64,000 nucleotides of DNA from Rhyzopertha dominica (GCA_025024175.1 QCXZ01000064.1:47389325-47453324), one strand, 5' to 3'; shown: positions 48,241 through 61,678, counted from the stretch's first letter. Translations and numbers: made by a program. The notes: a model not told the origin generated them from the sequence alone.

Positions 48241-49372
48241 GAAAGTATATTATTTATAATAAGCTGTCTNAAATGCATTAGTTTACAATGTTTCGAATTT
48301 TGACTTATAAGACAAGGTAAAGAAGTTCACAATAATTATAGACTAGAGTTAAGGCATAAAATATTATATTAGTTGCAAATTCTACGATTAGCGAGGTACT
48401 ATTATTTAATTACACCGCAAATTATCATTAAGACAAAGCTTGGATGACATACAATCTGCGGTTATGGGTTTCGAAGAATATTCACATAAACCGTAATGAC
48501 CGGTCGTCAAGGAATTATAGATGACTAAGCTCAATTGAACAGGATAAAACAAAAGTCATCTCTTTCGTCTCGGATATAGAAGCTAGTCAAATAAGCACCC
48601 TAAACACACATACTTATTTACTGTTCAAGGAAAGAGCTGCTGGCACTAATAACCATACTTACGTCTACTTTTTCCTGTTCTACTTGTTACAGTACTTTTC
48701 CGTTTCTTGAAACACAGCATCAGGTGTTCAGCTACAGCTAGATTTTTGCATAAGTCCTTTACACTATACTGTTACAGATACGAAGATTTTATTCAGTGCA
48801 AAACGTTTTAGATGTTTTTGAATACTGCATCCTAAATTTATTTTCAAAGACAACATACTCTAGCTTTGTCTTTAACAACTTCTATCAGTCTCTGCTTCCT
48901 CGCATGATTCAAAATTTTTGTGGATCACTCTTTGGTAAATTATTATGAGGTATACACTACTTATATTCCCTCATGGTATTTCAAATTGTTTATAGGGAAA
49001 CGTTTTCCTCTCGATAAATAGTAGCAACATTATGTGTAGGCATGCGTCTAACTAGATTGTGAATTCCCTTGCAATTTACAAGATATTTTCCTGAGCTGCT
49101 TTAGAAAAACTATCACAATTAAGAACAGTTAATTGTGCCATTAAGCCATTATATTTCCTATACGACAACTTAACTAGACGCCGCCGCCGTTTGATGAAAC
49201 TACAGGATATATTAAACTTTCCGAAAACACACGTAAAGCCACAAAAATATAATTCTGGAGTTTTACTTCTTTTGGTTTAAAATATGTTGGAATTTATTTC
49301 AGATACTACAATAATTGTTACGTTTTAACAAACTATCGAAAAAATTCTTGTTGATGTATTTCAAACTTAACA
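48241..49372. other. Non-coding stretch
   Basis: No gene or repeat recognised. Confidence 0.4.
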
Positions 49373-51130
49373 TAAAGGGTGACCCATATGTATAGAATAA
49401 TGTTAATAACTTTTTAAAAACGCTTTGTAGGGAGAAATAATGTTGTAGAGAAAAGTTTTTAGCTGTTGTATTTGCACATTTTGTGACCCTGAATTTTCAG
49501 AAGTCCATTAATGCATTGCCATGACAGCTAATTTTGTTTTTTTTATAGCACACCACACCATTTTCTGTTCATATTTGGAACCAACCCTTTTTTGTGCATA
49601 CGAACATGTAAAATTTCAATGCTGTTGTATTAGAAAATTTTTGCAAAATATTTGGATTTCAGTGACAATTTTGACACTTTTGTCAAGGTAATGTAAGTGA
49701 CTAAGCAAAAATAACAACTGTTCTGTATTTTTTTGTGAAAAATAGTCCATTTAACAAAGACAGCACCCAGTAAACACAAGTACGTTTAAATAACGTACCT
49801 TCAACGTGTCATTGGTTGAAATACCGTGTACGTTGAGAATGTGTTATGCAGTAAACGGTTTCTATATGGTTAAGAAAAAAACGGTTTCAATGTTTCGTTA
49901 AAAATACGTATAGTGAGACGATTGGTTACAATGATCTCTCAATATACGTAATCTTAACGTCACAAGAAAATGTATTTATTATTCCCACTATAAACGTGAA
50001 AATAATGTATTATTTTAACTCATTTGTTTAAAACAACGTTTAAACAAGGTGTTGATATGGGATTTTTAATTACTATCTGCAAAACGTGGCTTACACGTTT
50101 TAATAGAGCATTATCGTCATTATAATTGCTATATTAACATGTGAACTATGTAGACAATTTTGCATTACACTAATAAACCTGCTACAGATTTATACACATA
50201 GTAAAGAGAGAGAATTTTATATTAATCTACTGACCGTTTATCACCGTAGTTTATTATTTTATTATTAAATTGTATTCTATGTGTGACTCAACGTTTCTTT
50301 ATGCACTGAAATGAGTAAAGAAATATACGTTTTTTAAACGTGAAGAACAATACTTGCCACGAACGAAATGATTTCATTGGCGCAATAGTTGGTGGTGGTG
50401 GCAGCCTGGCAGCTGCGCATTCTTATTACAGAACTAACAGCTGCCTGCAAACTGCGTAACTAGAAGCTTCGAAACGTGCTGCTCGATGTTGGTGCTTTAT
50501 AATGTGTTTTTATTTTATGTAAGGTGAGTACACACACATTTTTAGTAGTTCTGTGTGTTAAATATGTGTTTTGAGCACAAGTATCTATCTTTGATTAGTT
50601 ATTTTGTTTATAAGTAATCCAGTGTCGCTTTAGGTTTTAGACAAAAAAATAACATTAATTACTGCGCATACCACCCGATTGTAACGAAATTTTGTCTTTA
50701 CTCCCAAAACGATCCCCTAAACGCGAAAGGGAAGGGATCCTACAAGAGGCGATACTCCATTAAATTATTTTGTTGTTTGGAAATGCCGACCAATAACCTT
50801 GAACGTTGAACGCGTTCGTCTCTTTAAATCGGAGTCAGAACCGGCGCGAAATTCAAACTACAGACAGAGACCCATCGACTTAACCCTTTTGCGAAAAACA
50901 TTCCTTCACAGCTTCATTATTTGTGAATCATTTTAATTAAACAACAAAATACGTTAAATTATTCCAAAAATACTTAAATCTGTGCTTAGTTATCATCTAA
51001 TCAACATTTCTTTCTAAGGGGTCCTGCATATTTTTAATGTTGTATCTGTTACAACTTTTGTTTCTAAATTAAATAGTGGTAATACTTCTACTTTATATTT
51101 TGACTTGTAAATAACGTTAAAAACGTCAAC

Positions 51131-51172
51131 TAAGTATATTATACTATATATTATATTATATTATATATATTT
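51131..51172. repeat. AT-rich microsatellite expansion
   Basis: A run of tatatt/atatta words absent from the matching place in element A (near 45245). Confidence 0.7.
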
Positions 51173-51564
51173 TGTTTACATTTTTTACATTTCCATTTTA
51201 TTTTCAAATTCCATCGGTTCCATTTACAAAAAAGGAGATCTATACAACATGCAATCATTTGAAAAAAGGTTATCTGATAAATTCTTAATTGTTCATTTAG
51301 TGATGTATTTACTTCTACCTATATGTTACACAAATTAGATTCAGTTTGTTTTTCTTTAGCACGAATATTAAATTCAACGATAATATTTATTAATTAGGCA
51401 TAAAATCTATAATATAAACGTTAAACTAATCATAAAGTTCATACAACTACGTGTTAAATTAGAATAAACTTTCTAATTTAGAAATATGTACATATTTACA
51501 GAAGCAGCAAATTTAACTTTCCGGCCAATGAACGTAACGATCTACAGATTGCTTGGGTGGTTAA

Positions 51565-52473
51565 GAGGGGCATTTACTTGGAGCGATCGGGCAGAAATGT
51601 AAACTATGCAACCCATATTACTAGCGGGACATGGGACGTAAGAGGGNAGCCGATAGATTNAAATCACGCAGAGATCGTATGTTCGTATGNACGAGCAACA
51701 GACGGGCTAAACTAATATTCGGAAAATTGCTGACTGTAGTAGGGTGNGCATAAAAAAGTAAGCATGATATTAGTAACTTACTATGATATNATACCAGGTT
51801 ATTAAAAATATGGAATAACCCATTTATTTCTGTAAAGATGAACATTTCATTCTAACTGCATGTCGACTGATTTCTGGAGGAACTTTTATAATAATTTTCC
51901 TTCCGCCTCCCCATTGCTTCGGCAGACAGTAAATTAATGTGAAAGAGGTTTTAACATTATGTCACGTGTATTTAGACATACAATCTCAGAAATTCAGTCA
52001 TATCGGAATAGATCGTATACCGCTCGATCATTCCCGACCGGTTTGTATCTTAGCCTCACTGTTCACTGGATACCACGCGACGGACCTAGTGGGGATGGGC
52101 ATTCGCATTTCGCTCTCCTGATGGAAGGGTTTGCGGTTTTAGATTTTTTGAATGTTTTTACTCATTTATCGTGCTCATGTTTTTGGTAGTGTACAAAGAA
52201 ATATGTAGCTACAACGTGGAGTTCGATTTTTTCGTTTATGTGCCTTAGTTTTCGAGATATAGCTCGCCAAAAATACGCATTTTTGAGCAAAATATAACAA
52301 CAAATATTTACATTACCCTACCAAATTCAGAAAAAACTCGAACTCTACGTTGTAGCTACATCTTTTGTCATGACGATGTCGAAATTTCACTTCGAAAGAG
52401 TTTCGAATAACTCGGTAAAATGTAAAACGGTAGGTGCTTAAAATGGCCCGTTTAGCTCTAGGTAAACGCCCCT
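51565..52473. mobile_element. piggyBac-like MITE, 909 bp
   Basis: TTAA flanks it exactly (51561-51564 and 52474-52477). The ends gaggggcatttacttggagc and the complement of the right end, gaggggcgtttacctagagc, match at 17 of 20 positions. The corresponding site in element A has a single TTAA, which is direct evidence of the empty site. An internal imperfect hairpin (atgtagctacaacgtggag near 52203 against ctctacgttgtagctacat near 52344) lies toward the right end. No transposase is encoded. Confidence 0.85.
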
Positions 52474-53895
52474 CTTAAAGAATGGCTAAAGCACTTAGCA
52501 ACACGACTCAGCCAAGGGCGGAAGAAATAGTTAACAGAGGAATTTTAGTGTGTTTTTATTTCAAGTTTTTTATGTTTTTTTTATAATTTTTCATTTAATA
52601 AAACATATAAAATAAGCAAAATGAGCTTTTTTAAATAGGTGCTTCCATAACGTATTTTACACGTGTTTTCTACCGCTCACTTATCATAATAAGAATACGT
52701 TAAATAAACATTCAAAATATACGTTTATAGAACCAATAAATAATCAGTGTGATAGACGTTGAACCAATACCATTATAAAACGTAGAGAACAACGTAAAAA
52801 TTTAGACATTGTTCAACTTAAATCTCACGTTATTATAACACTAAGATAGACGTGTATTTGTTCGTGTAATCTTACGTGAAAATCAGCGACATCTAAGAGT
52901 TGATTGTACGTATTAGTTACACGCATTCTATTAATACGTGTATTGACTTAAAAAACGTTTTTTAAACGGACTTGTGTTTATTGGAAAGGAGATCAAAATT
53001 TAATAATAGTTGGAAACAGCGATCGCAAAAAATACAAATAGAAGCCTGCAATCTGTTAATAGATCTAGGAAAACAAGTAGTGTAAATGATGTTTCACAGC
53101 ATGGGCCTCAGAATCTAGCAACAAATAATGAGAGACGGTTAAATGTGTTGTTTGAAGTTACCGAAATTCCCCATATTCCACTCGCCAGTTGTCATTAAAT
53201 AATGTCATAAGTAAAAGTTCCGTTCACAGATTTTTAAATAAGGAACGTGTGTATCCATATAAAGCCGCCTTGCTACAAGAACTGAGCGATGACAATTACT
53301 CAAGGCGTAATACATTTTGCAAGCGTATTGTGGACCGTGTAAATAATAATCCAGCTACCTTTGCAATAATGCCTTTAGTGATGACGTCGAATATCCACCA
53401 CGGTCTCCCGATCTTACACCAAATGATTTCCAAACATGGCCGAATTAGAACACCACAAAAGAGATGAAATAGCGTTGATTTCTCCAGTGGTTGATATTTT
53501 TTGCAACAGTCTGGGACATTATCTCGAAATACATTGAGCATTCGTTGTCTTATGCTTCTAATGTGAATTATATCAGTGTAAGTACTATTTATTAACAAGA
53601 CATTTTAAACATCTTGCATAACGCGTAATGTTGGCAAGCTTGACATTGCATGCAAAAGTGTCAAAATTTTTATTACCCATAGATATAACTCTATCTGGCA
53701 ATGCTGTTGAAGTAAAACTTTTGTATTTTTACCAAAAATTTTATGTCTGTGTCCGCAGAAATGAATTGATTCCAAAAAAAATTCAAGGCAATTGAGATGT
53801 ACAAAAAAGCTAAAAAAACTTTTTCCCGGAACGTTTTATACAGTGTTTTTAAAAACTTATTTTACGTAATCCATATATAGGGGCCATCCTGTGTA

Positions 53896-54782
53896 TAGCG
53901 AATGCAGTACATTAATATTCCATAAGAACATGAAAAAAATTATTAAAAATGTAAATCGTTGACTTTAAAGAAGCAAAATGATCTTCATTTTCGGTACTAC
54001 CGAAAGTCATAGAAGTTCGTAATACTTTTATATAAAACATTATTCCTATAAGCACATAACGAAGAACTAAATATAGGTGACATTTAGATATTTTGGTAGA
54101 GGCAATTCTTTTGGCTGACTTATACGCTATCTGGTTAATTCATAACACTAATACACTTAATGCTCATTCCAACCGATAAAGTTTAATAATATATGCCTGA
54201 GCGGTTTTACACGCCATGCTTTTGTTTTCGATTACTTTTTTTTGCTAAAATTACTCTCATTCACCCACAAATTGTTCTGATTTCATCAGTAGCTACTGGT
54301 TTGACCCAGTTCCTCCTAAGCACCTTACACTTAAGCAATGTGGTATGGTATACCCGACAAAAAAGTTATTGCCTTAACAAAAATTAAATTTTCTATCAAA
54401 AACGAAAATTTAGCAACATGATCGCTTAGTTTGAATTGAAAAGCCTGGTCGTCGTCTAGAAGGAGCTTCAATAAAATAGACCTGCAATTAGCGTCAACAG
54501 TTCTTATTGTTTTAAAAATCCCGTTCACGTAGCTGCATATCTATAAAGGCTCGTCCTGTTTTTATACCGTCACATAGCGAAGGTAACTTGGACGCACCGA
54601 AACAGTTTCGTGATGTTTTTTTTAAACAAAAACAAAGAAAAAAGCCGAAATCTCCAAGTAACGCACGTGGCCGCGTCACGCCGGTCCTCTCGGGATACCC
54701 CGATACGGTGACGTCAACAGAACTACTCATATACCCGCGGCCATCTCCGACGGTCAGCTGCAGTCGCGCGGACCACGGCAGA
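53896..54782 (+). promoter_or_regulatory. Upstream region and likely 5' UTR of the GMC oxidoreductase gene
   Basis: The first 700 bases are ordinary A+T-rich DNA. From about 54650 the composition becomes much richer in G+C and CpG. The reading frame of the exon stays open upstream to 54588 without an ATG, so this is likely 5' UTR or, less likely, part of an earlier exon's continuation. A CAG directly before the ATG at 54783 could be a splice acceptor, but no polypyrimidine tract precedes it. No clear TATA box was found. Confidence 0.4.
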
Positions 54783-55528
54783 ATGTCTTGCGGCTGCGAG
54801 GTACCGTACCTAGGGCCCTCCCTCGAAACGACCTGCGGGGGTGGTGCTTTCATCGTCTTCATGAGCATCCTCGATACGTTCATAAGGAACAAGTGCGATC
54901 TGTCCGAAGTGTGCGATCGCGTTCGGCCGAAGACGAGACCTGATGATTCTTACGACTTCGTAGTGATCGGCGCTGGTAGTGGTGGATCCGTGGTTGCCGG
55001 GAGGCTATCCGAGAACCCCAACTGGAAGGTGCTGTTGCTAGAAGCCGGTGGAGATGAGCCCCCGGGAGCCGGGGTCCCTTCCATGGTGATCAACTATCAC
55101 GGCCACGATGAAATGGATTGGAATTACAAGACAGAACCGGAGCCCAGTGCCTGTCTTGGTTATCCGGAGCACAAGTGCAGCTGGCCCAGGGGGAAGGTGC
55201 TGGGAGGTTGCAGTGTCATCAACGGAATGATGTACATGAGGGGGCAACCCAAAGATTACGACAACTGGGCCAATGCTGGAAATACGGGATGGAGCTACAA
55301 GGATGTGCTTCCCTTCTTCCTGAAGTCAGAGGATAATTTGGAAATCGGAAAACTTGTTGACGAAAAGTATCACGGTAGGGGAGGTCCTTTGACTGTGATC
55401 AGATTTAACCACCAACCTGAACTGGCCAGGGATATTCTTATCGGTGCGCAAGAACTAGGGTATCCGGTGGTGCAAGACTTGAACGGAGAGCAGTTCACTG
55501 GATTTACAGTTGCACAAGCTAATGTCAG
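54783..55528 (+). CDS. GMC oxidoreductase (glucose dehydrogenase-like), first coding exon
   Basis: The exon encodes 248 residues plus two bases. GMC oxidoreductases oxidise alcohols or sugars with FAD. Glucose dehydrogenase of insects is a secreted quinone-dependent member with roles in cuticle, immunity and reproduction. The start [20 protein letters not shown] and the hydrophobic segment at residues 21-35 resemble the N-terminus of fly Gld. The Rossmann FAD motif is 'VVIGAGSGG' (residues 60-68), '[10 protein letters not shown]' is at 84-93, and the GMC signature 1 '[20 protein letters not shown]' is at 135-154. The exon stops in phase after GTCAG at the donor gtgagc (55529). The substrate-binding half and catalytic His are on later exons outside or not found. 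Which GMC paralog it is remains open. Confidence 0.92.
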
Positions 55529-55534
55529 GTGAGC
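55529..55534 (+). other. 5' splice site of the GMC gene
   Basis: Cag|gtgagc fits the donor consensus and coincides with the end of GMC similarity; the frame reaches a stop two codons later. Confidence 0.85.
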
Positions 55535-58500
55535 ACGAAATAATTTATTTTTTCATCGTGAATATTTACTGCACTTTATGTTTCTTATAATTTATGATAT
55601 GAGAAAAGTTTTGTTTTGCAAACTGATTCGTTTTATATATACAATTACGAAATGTTCACTGTTAATAATGTTCAACAACTGCTTCACTTTTAATGCTTAA
55701 GGCTGGGATCCCGAAGACAAACGGTAAAGATCATCTATTTTTGGAAAACTACTGGCTATTTAGAAATAAATGAATCCTCATCTGTAAACTTAATATTTGG
55801 TGCTAAAATAATTGCTAATTGCCAGATCTACCTCAGAAATTATTTTTGACCTACACCTTTGCAGATTCTACTTACTGCACCACTTAGTTTGCACATACAA
55901 AGAAGCATATCCGAAAATGTCAATTTTCAAACGTATCGGTGCAGCAATTATTGGGTAGTGATGTTTGATAAAGAAATTGTCGTTCTCTGTATATCGTTAT
56001 CTCGGATGGACCTTTTTCTCTTTCTCTATGATCTCTGCCTTATCCAACTAGCAATTTACACTCCCATATTAGCCAGACAAACGTTTATCAAACATTTTTT
56101 TAATAAAACAGCGCCACTCCTGTAAACATTATCACAACGTTTATAGAATGCTTAAAGACGCAAAACATTTTAGTCATATATAGTGGCTATAATAGGTGTA
56201 GCACAGTTTTATAGTTACTGAGGTAAAAAAAAATTCTGTATATTAGTTATAAAATANTCTTATNGCANTTTATTATAAAACAGATAAAGACTTTATTTCT
56301 TAATGGTTCGTTAAAGTGTGCAAACCTATTCCTTTTTCGTAAAATAAAACATATCTGCAGACCGAGATATATACCGTACCAGATGCTACAAAATATGCGT
56401 AGTGTTGATTTTGTAGCCACAAGATTATTCTCTACCAAACAAAATTTTCTGTTAAACATATACATATATCTATACAATTTTTAAGCGCTTCAAAAGTAGT
56501 ACGTATTTCATGAATTTAAAATAAATACTTGAAAATATGAATAAAATCTTTTGTAATCTTAAACATATCTAGATTGTTTATAAACCTTAATTTATAACCA
56601 AATTCCTTTATAAACACACAACTTCTGTACATTGTTTTTGTAAGAAAAAAATAATTTTTTATTTGCTGTACACAATGGCTACCATACATGTGATTCAAAT
56701 CGGAACAATAATATGGCTTACGTTTTATAAAACACATTATCACAGAAAAATTACCTATACAACAAAACTCTTAACAAAATAGCTTTATACATGTTCACAA
56801 GATGATAATTCAGTGATGAGTAGCACATTTTTAAACTCTTTATACAATAATGTGCCCCCACTGGGAAAATGGTTCTATAAAAAATTCTGTAAACGTTTAT
56901 AGAATGAGTATAAAACGATCCTTAACACTAAAAATTTATAACAATATTGAAGCTGTATACTCGCAAGGTAAAACCTTATAAAACAAAATAGGCACCATGA
57001 AGCAATAATGAAAAAACCATAAAGTATACACGCTTTTTTTTAAATATATATACCTCATATACCTAGTTATCTAAATGGGTCGCTATAGGTATACTGCAAA
57101 GCGTAGAGTAGTGATAAGGTCATAAAATAGTAAAAACGTTATATAAACTGCCGCTGGGAACAAAACCGATGCACTACAGAAGTTTCCAAAGTTATTTGCA
57201 TACACTTTAATTTAAATCGAATCTGTCCAAGACATGGTCTTTAACGCAATTTATACCGTGAACATCATTTTAACGCCTGTCGTTTAGAAAAAGGCGTACA
57301 ATAAACTGGCACATTAACCTTACAACTTATTCAATTTAACATTCCATTTGCCTATCGAATCCTTTAACAAATGTAAACTGAAAAAGTCTGTAATGGTGTA
57401 AAATTAGGATTATTCAGTCACTCACTATTAACTTTGATTGCCACTGGGAGGTAATCTTTATTCTGCTGTACAAGTCAAATAGGAAAGAACTTAATCGGTT
57501 TTGTTTGTAACTTTCCTTATGTGGTAATTAATGAACAATTCATTCAGGCTATTGATGACTGGTTTTGTCGCAAACAAGAAAAACGTAAATAAAATCTGAA
57601 AGTATAACGCAGTTGCTGTTCTTTTGTGAGATTTCATAGCAATCGTCTCAAAAACAAAAGATAAATAACCACCTCATTATTATTGGACTGCTCCTGTGGC
57701 CTGTAAAGCGAGTTTTGGAACCAGACGTTGCCAGTCTTCCATTCGTAAAAAACAGTGCTATCTGTTTTTGTAGTATTTGGAAGCAAATGCACTATTATTT
57801 GATTGATTATACATTCTGCACCGTAACTAATAAACTACACGCATTTTTACAAAACCCTACAATTTCTGTTTACTAAAGAAGCACCCACATAACTCATTTG
57901 TAGATGCTGCCAGATAAATAATTGTTAAATACTACAACGACCGTTATTATTGGTACACCGAAAGCAACGGATTAACAATTAAGTAGTGGGCAGCATAATA
58001 TGCGTTAACGCGACAACATCGTATTCGCCAAAAGTGTGCCCACACGAGTTCAGCAGTTAATGAACCATTCGGGTTTGCATAATCGGTGCGTTTACCGCNA
58101 ANGGACCTGAGTCAATTCAACGGGTCAGCACTGGTTCAGCAACCTTGTCTTCCTGAAGCCACAAAAGTGTGCATCACATTCGAACCAGGAAAAGTGTCTG
58201 GTCCAGGTAAAAAAATTAATTTCATGCCCGGAAAGCGTGCGAAATCATAGTTCTTTAAGGAAGCGTTTTCACCAGGCGATGTCGCTTTTTGCAGCCATTG
58301 CTTGACTACCAGAAAATTACCAACAAATTTGGCAAATTTTGTGCTATTATTTCACTTCATAAGTTTATTAATATTTTTAAATCAGTGTAAATTTCAATTA
58401 AGAGCTTCCTAAAAAAAGGGATTTTCCAAATTCTTCCTATCATAATGGCTTCTCCGCTTACTTTACATTCAAAACAAAATAGATGATGCGTTTTAACATT

Positions 58501-58614
58501 ATAAATGTTTATACTGTTGTGTACGGAGTTTTAGCAAAACTTAATAGAACAGCCGTAAAGTATTATCATAATTTGTATGTATTATGAGCTCTCTAAAATT
58601 TCAACACAGTTCGT
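55535..58614 (+). other. Presumed first intron, left part
   Basis: No GMC coding sequence was found. Open frames at 55859-56125 and on the minus strand up to 88 codons resemble nothing. Several isolated N bases occur at 56257-56268 and 58099-58102. Confidence 0.5.
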
Positions 58615-58985
58615 CTGCCCTCGTTCCACCTAGAATTTAATGTTACCGTCTGTCTCAGCATCCCAGGTAGCCATTTCTTCTACAACATATAGTGATGCTT
58701 GCTCTGTTTTTCGGAAGATGTTGCACTTCATTTAAGAAATAAAGGCTGGTTCCAGATGGAATGATGCACCTGCATTTTCGAATAATCAGAAAATTATACA
58801 CATCGGTGGGTTGGAGATAGAGATCCGGTGGTTCCCACCTAGATCGCCAGATTTCAATTTCCCGGATTTTTATGTATGAGTTTTCCTTTAAGCAGAAGTT
58901 GTGTGTTGTGCTAGTGGATATGGCTCAAAATCCAACCCAGGTCTCAACTGGTGTGCAACATCAACAGATATAGTAGCATCTTAAA
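58615..58985 (+). pseudogene. Mariner-like DDE transposase fragment
   Basis: The pieces 'EDVALHLRNKGWFQM' followed by a broken 'DGAPAHF', then 'FPPRSPDFNFPDFYV', follow the mariner-lineage blocks 'L..VPL..R..MWFQQDGAPAHF' and 'PPRSPDLNPLDFFLWG'. Stops and frameshifts between them show it is dead. It lies in the presumed GMC intron. No terminal repeats were identified. Confidence 0.65.
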
Positions 58986-61676
58986 TATTCTAAACTGTAT
59001 AGCACTTACTACACTCATAACAAGCAAGCAACACGATGTGAAAAAATCTTATAGGGCACAAAGGTGAGAGAGAAAAGCAATTTGTTATTAGTTACTCTCC
59101 AAAAATTCACAGGCCGACTTCAATCAATCTTCAATCTTTAGGCTTATATATTTTTAGGTCGCAGTCCAAATGTCATCACATCTCAACCTGTTAGTGACAA
59201 GAGAGACAAGCGAACTTTAAAACCTATTTTCAAACCGATACGTTTTTTTAGACAGGAAAGACCAACATATATTTTTATATGCTATATCAATTTCGATAGT
59301 TTTCGGATTAAAACCTTATGTATACAAAGTAATCTTTTCTTAACTCATGCATCTGTACATACAAAACCACTGGCACTACAGATTTTGAATCGTACGTGGA
59401 GATTCTTAGTAAATGGATGTTAAAGTATACTATTTAATGGTGATGGGGCTTCTGTTCTACGGGAAGTATCAAATCTATTGTTATTAATGGAGTGTGATGT
59501 ACATGGAAAACTTTTAATTAAAATAAATCAAAGCTATACAACTTTTATATATTTTAGCCATTTACAAGTCACTGGCTCAAAATGACATATCCAAGAAATT
59601 TAAGCCAGTAAGGGCTAATATTCGATGGTTTAATAACAAGAAAAATGTTTATACATATGAAACACGGTGTTTTGCATATGTACTAGAATTTTGATCAAAA
59701 TCTATTTAAAATTTATTATTTTTAACAACATCTCGGACGTCGCTAAAATGGGTCAAGTATATAATTACATTATTAATATCAAAATACCTGGTAATAAATG
59801 TAAATAAAGGTAAAAATGCGAAAATTAACCAAGACAGTTTATTACAAGGCCGACAAAGTAACTAACAATTCAGACAGCGATGAACTTCAGAGCAATTCTC
59901 CGCAGGTTCTGCAGATTTATTCGAAAACATTTGTTGATAATCTTTGATTTTTCTGCCTCATGTCAAATCTTATCCGCAATGTTAGAAGGTCATTGTTGTA
60001 TCATTTTATTGGCTGGTCTCACTCTGGTTCAATGATTTGTTAAATAGTAATGATAAAAACATATTCCAGACCCCAGAGTACTTCTGACTACTGTCGTGAT
60101 AGATTTTTTAATTTCTTATTCTAGCCTGCAGATTGATCTTATGGGGTCAAGTGGGGTGGTGATTTGATGGACATGAAAGGCGACTTTCATTTCGGAAATA
60201 TATGTCATCTAAAATTCTGGGCAAATTCTCAGAAACATTTCTACTATTTTGAAGAAGTGCACCATTATTTTGGAACAACAAGGCTTCGTTGGCCTAATAC
60301 ATAAGTCGTTATATGTACTTTTCCATTAACAGATGCCTAAAAGAGTCTAGTGAAATACAGATTTCGGTATTTCTAGATCTATCGAAAGTTATCGTATTTA
60401 CAAATTGTTTGCAGGAGAACAACAATTCTTTTAATTCTGGAGCTTATCTATCAGGTTAAGGTTGTGTTATAAGAAAATCGTATAACTGCCGTATTTCAAC
60501 AAACTATAGTGCATAGATCGCGTCATTAAAAATTAGATAAACAATTTGTTGTTAATTTATTTAAATCTGTCATATTAATTAAAAAGGTTCCAATTATCAA
60601 GGACCAATGGTACAGCTTATAAGGGAAAACTGAAGTGTCTTCCTTCTGTTAGCTTGCACAACCTATAGCATGAAACACAAATACAAGCATCATATGGAAA
60701 GACAATGAAAGTAACGATAACACTAATAACGATTAGATCTTTATTTTAAGGACCAGTTTATTACACAATGAGGTAATATAAGAAGCCACATTCATTATCT
60801 GCGTAATCAAATTTAGTAAACTGAAATCGGATAATTTTTTCTCAAGTCATGAGCGTTCCAAATGTGACACTAAAGCCTCCTTCTAGTTTGCAGGTTGGTG
60901 TTACAAGACCGTTTGGATTACATGCGTGCGTAAATTTTGTCAAATGCGATAACATTTAGAACCGCGATGGATGTGCATGCCTTGTTGCGACAGTTTACCA
61001 GCATATTCATGTATTTGTATCTAATGGCTAAGTAAATAAAGCGGACAAAAGCTCTTGTTCCATTAAATAGCCATCATACTACTCGCTTAAGTACTCTGAC
61101 CGTATACCGTACAATTAGTGGCGCTATGAGTAGATACATATCGTTCTTTTTAGATAGCTATCGTTCTATAGTAGAGAACTATTGGTATTGTAAGTGTATT
61201 ACCCCAATGATTATTGTCGACCAATGTAATACATACATGTATGTACCTGAAACTGCTAGATGACCTATACGATATCCTTTTTGTTCTTGTTTAGCTATTA
61301 ACAAAATCCACGCGTATTAGATCTATTATTCATTCAAAGGTGGCCCTATAAATAACTTGGAATAAATGGAATTTATTGGAGTATTTCCATTCAAGTCTCT
61401 CGTAGAAATTTAATAATTCGAGCTGGACATCTGGTTGCTTTGAAGTTTCACTTATAAATACATAAAAAGGTATTTGCGGTTGTACAATCTATACTCCGGC
61501 TATTTGTTATTAATTCACTGACGCTTTAATATTTGGATTCATATCAGTGAACAGCAGTAATTTGAACAAGAATTATAATGTTTTTGTCAAGGGTCTAAAA
61601 GAAGTAGAGCCGGTACGATTCCTGTACACAAGAGGTTTTTAAAATACGGGGACTGAATTGCGTCTTCGATATTTTG
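58986..61676 (+). other. Presumed intron, middle part
   Basis: No gene or repeat recognised. Confidence 0.4.
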
Positions 61677-61678
61677 TA

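Larger units (their letters stand above)
49766..52984 (-). mobile_element. Element B: inverted copy of element A, with two later expansions
   Basis: Collinear with the complement of 44344-46627 from end to end: it begins cccagtaaacacaag and ends cttgtgtttattgg. The size difference comes from a 909-bp piggyBac-like MITE plus its TTAA, and an AT microsatellite of about 40 bases at 51131-51172. The remaining sequence differs from A by scattered substitutions. B sits in the N-terminal part of the mariner-like transposase. Confidence 0.85.
49690..53600 (+). pseudogene. Mariner-like transposase, interrupted by element B and internally deleted
   Basis: To the left of B a short N-terminal piece may be present (about 49690-49765). 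To the right, from 52985, the frames read 'HGPQNLATNNERRLNVLFEV', then 'SKSSVHRFLNKERVYPYKA', 'ALLQELSDDNYSRRNTFCKR' and 'VDRVNNNPATF'. These are the helix-turn-helix and linker blocks of an insect mariner-like transposase. The catalytic middle is missing. A later block 'EYPPRSPDLTPNDF' (about 53387-53430) retains the 'PPxSPDLxPxDF' motif that carries the last catalytic aspartate. Frameshifts and the deletion make it non-functional. Confidence 0.75.
49375..53893 (+). mobile_element. Mariner-like DNA transposon, split by element B
   Basis: Left end aagggtgacccatatgtat and complement of right end cacaggatggcccctatat are diverged inverted repeats that continue inward to a shared taactttttaaaaac / taagtttttaaaaac. 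TA lies directly outside each end (49373-49374 and 53894-53895). Without the 3219-bp nested insertion the element is 1300 bp, the usual mariner size. The transposase inside supports the call. Confidence 0.75.

Noticed and set aside
56854..57156. Possible 300-bp element between cccactgggaaaatgg and ctgccgctggg
   Set aside because: The inverted similarity is short and patchy and no target duplication is seen; a similar word near 57440 makes the boundary arbitrary.
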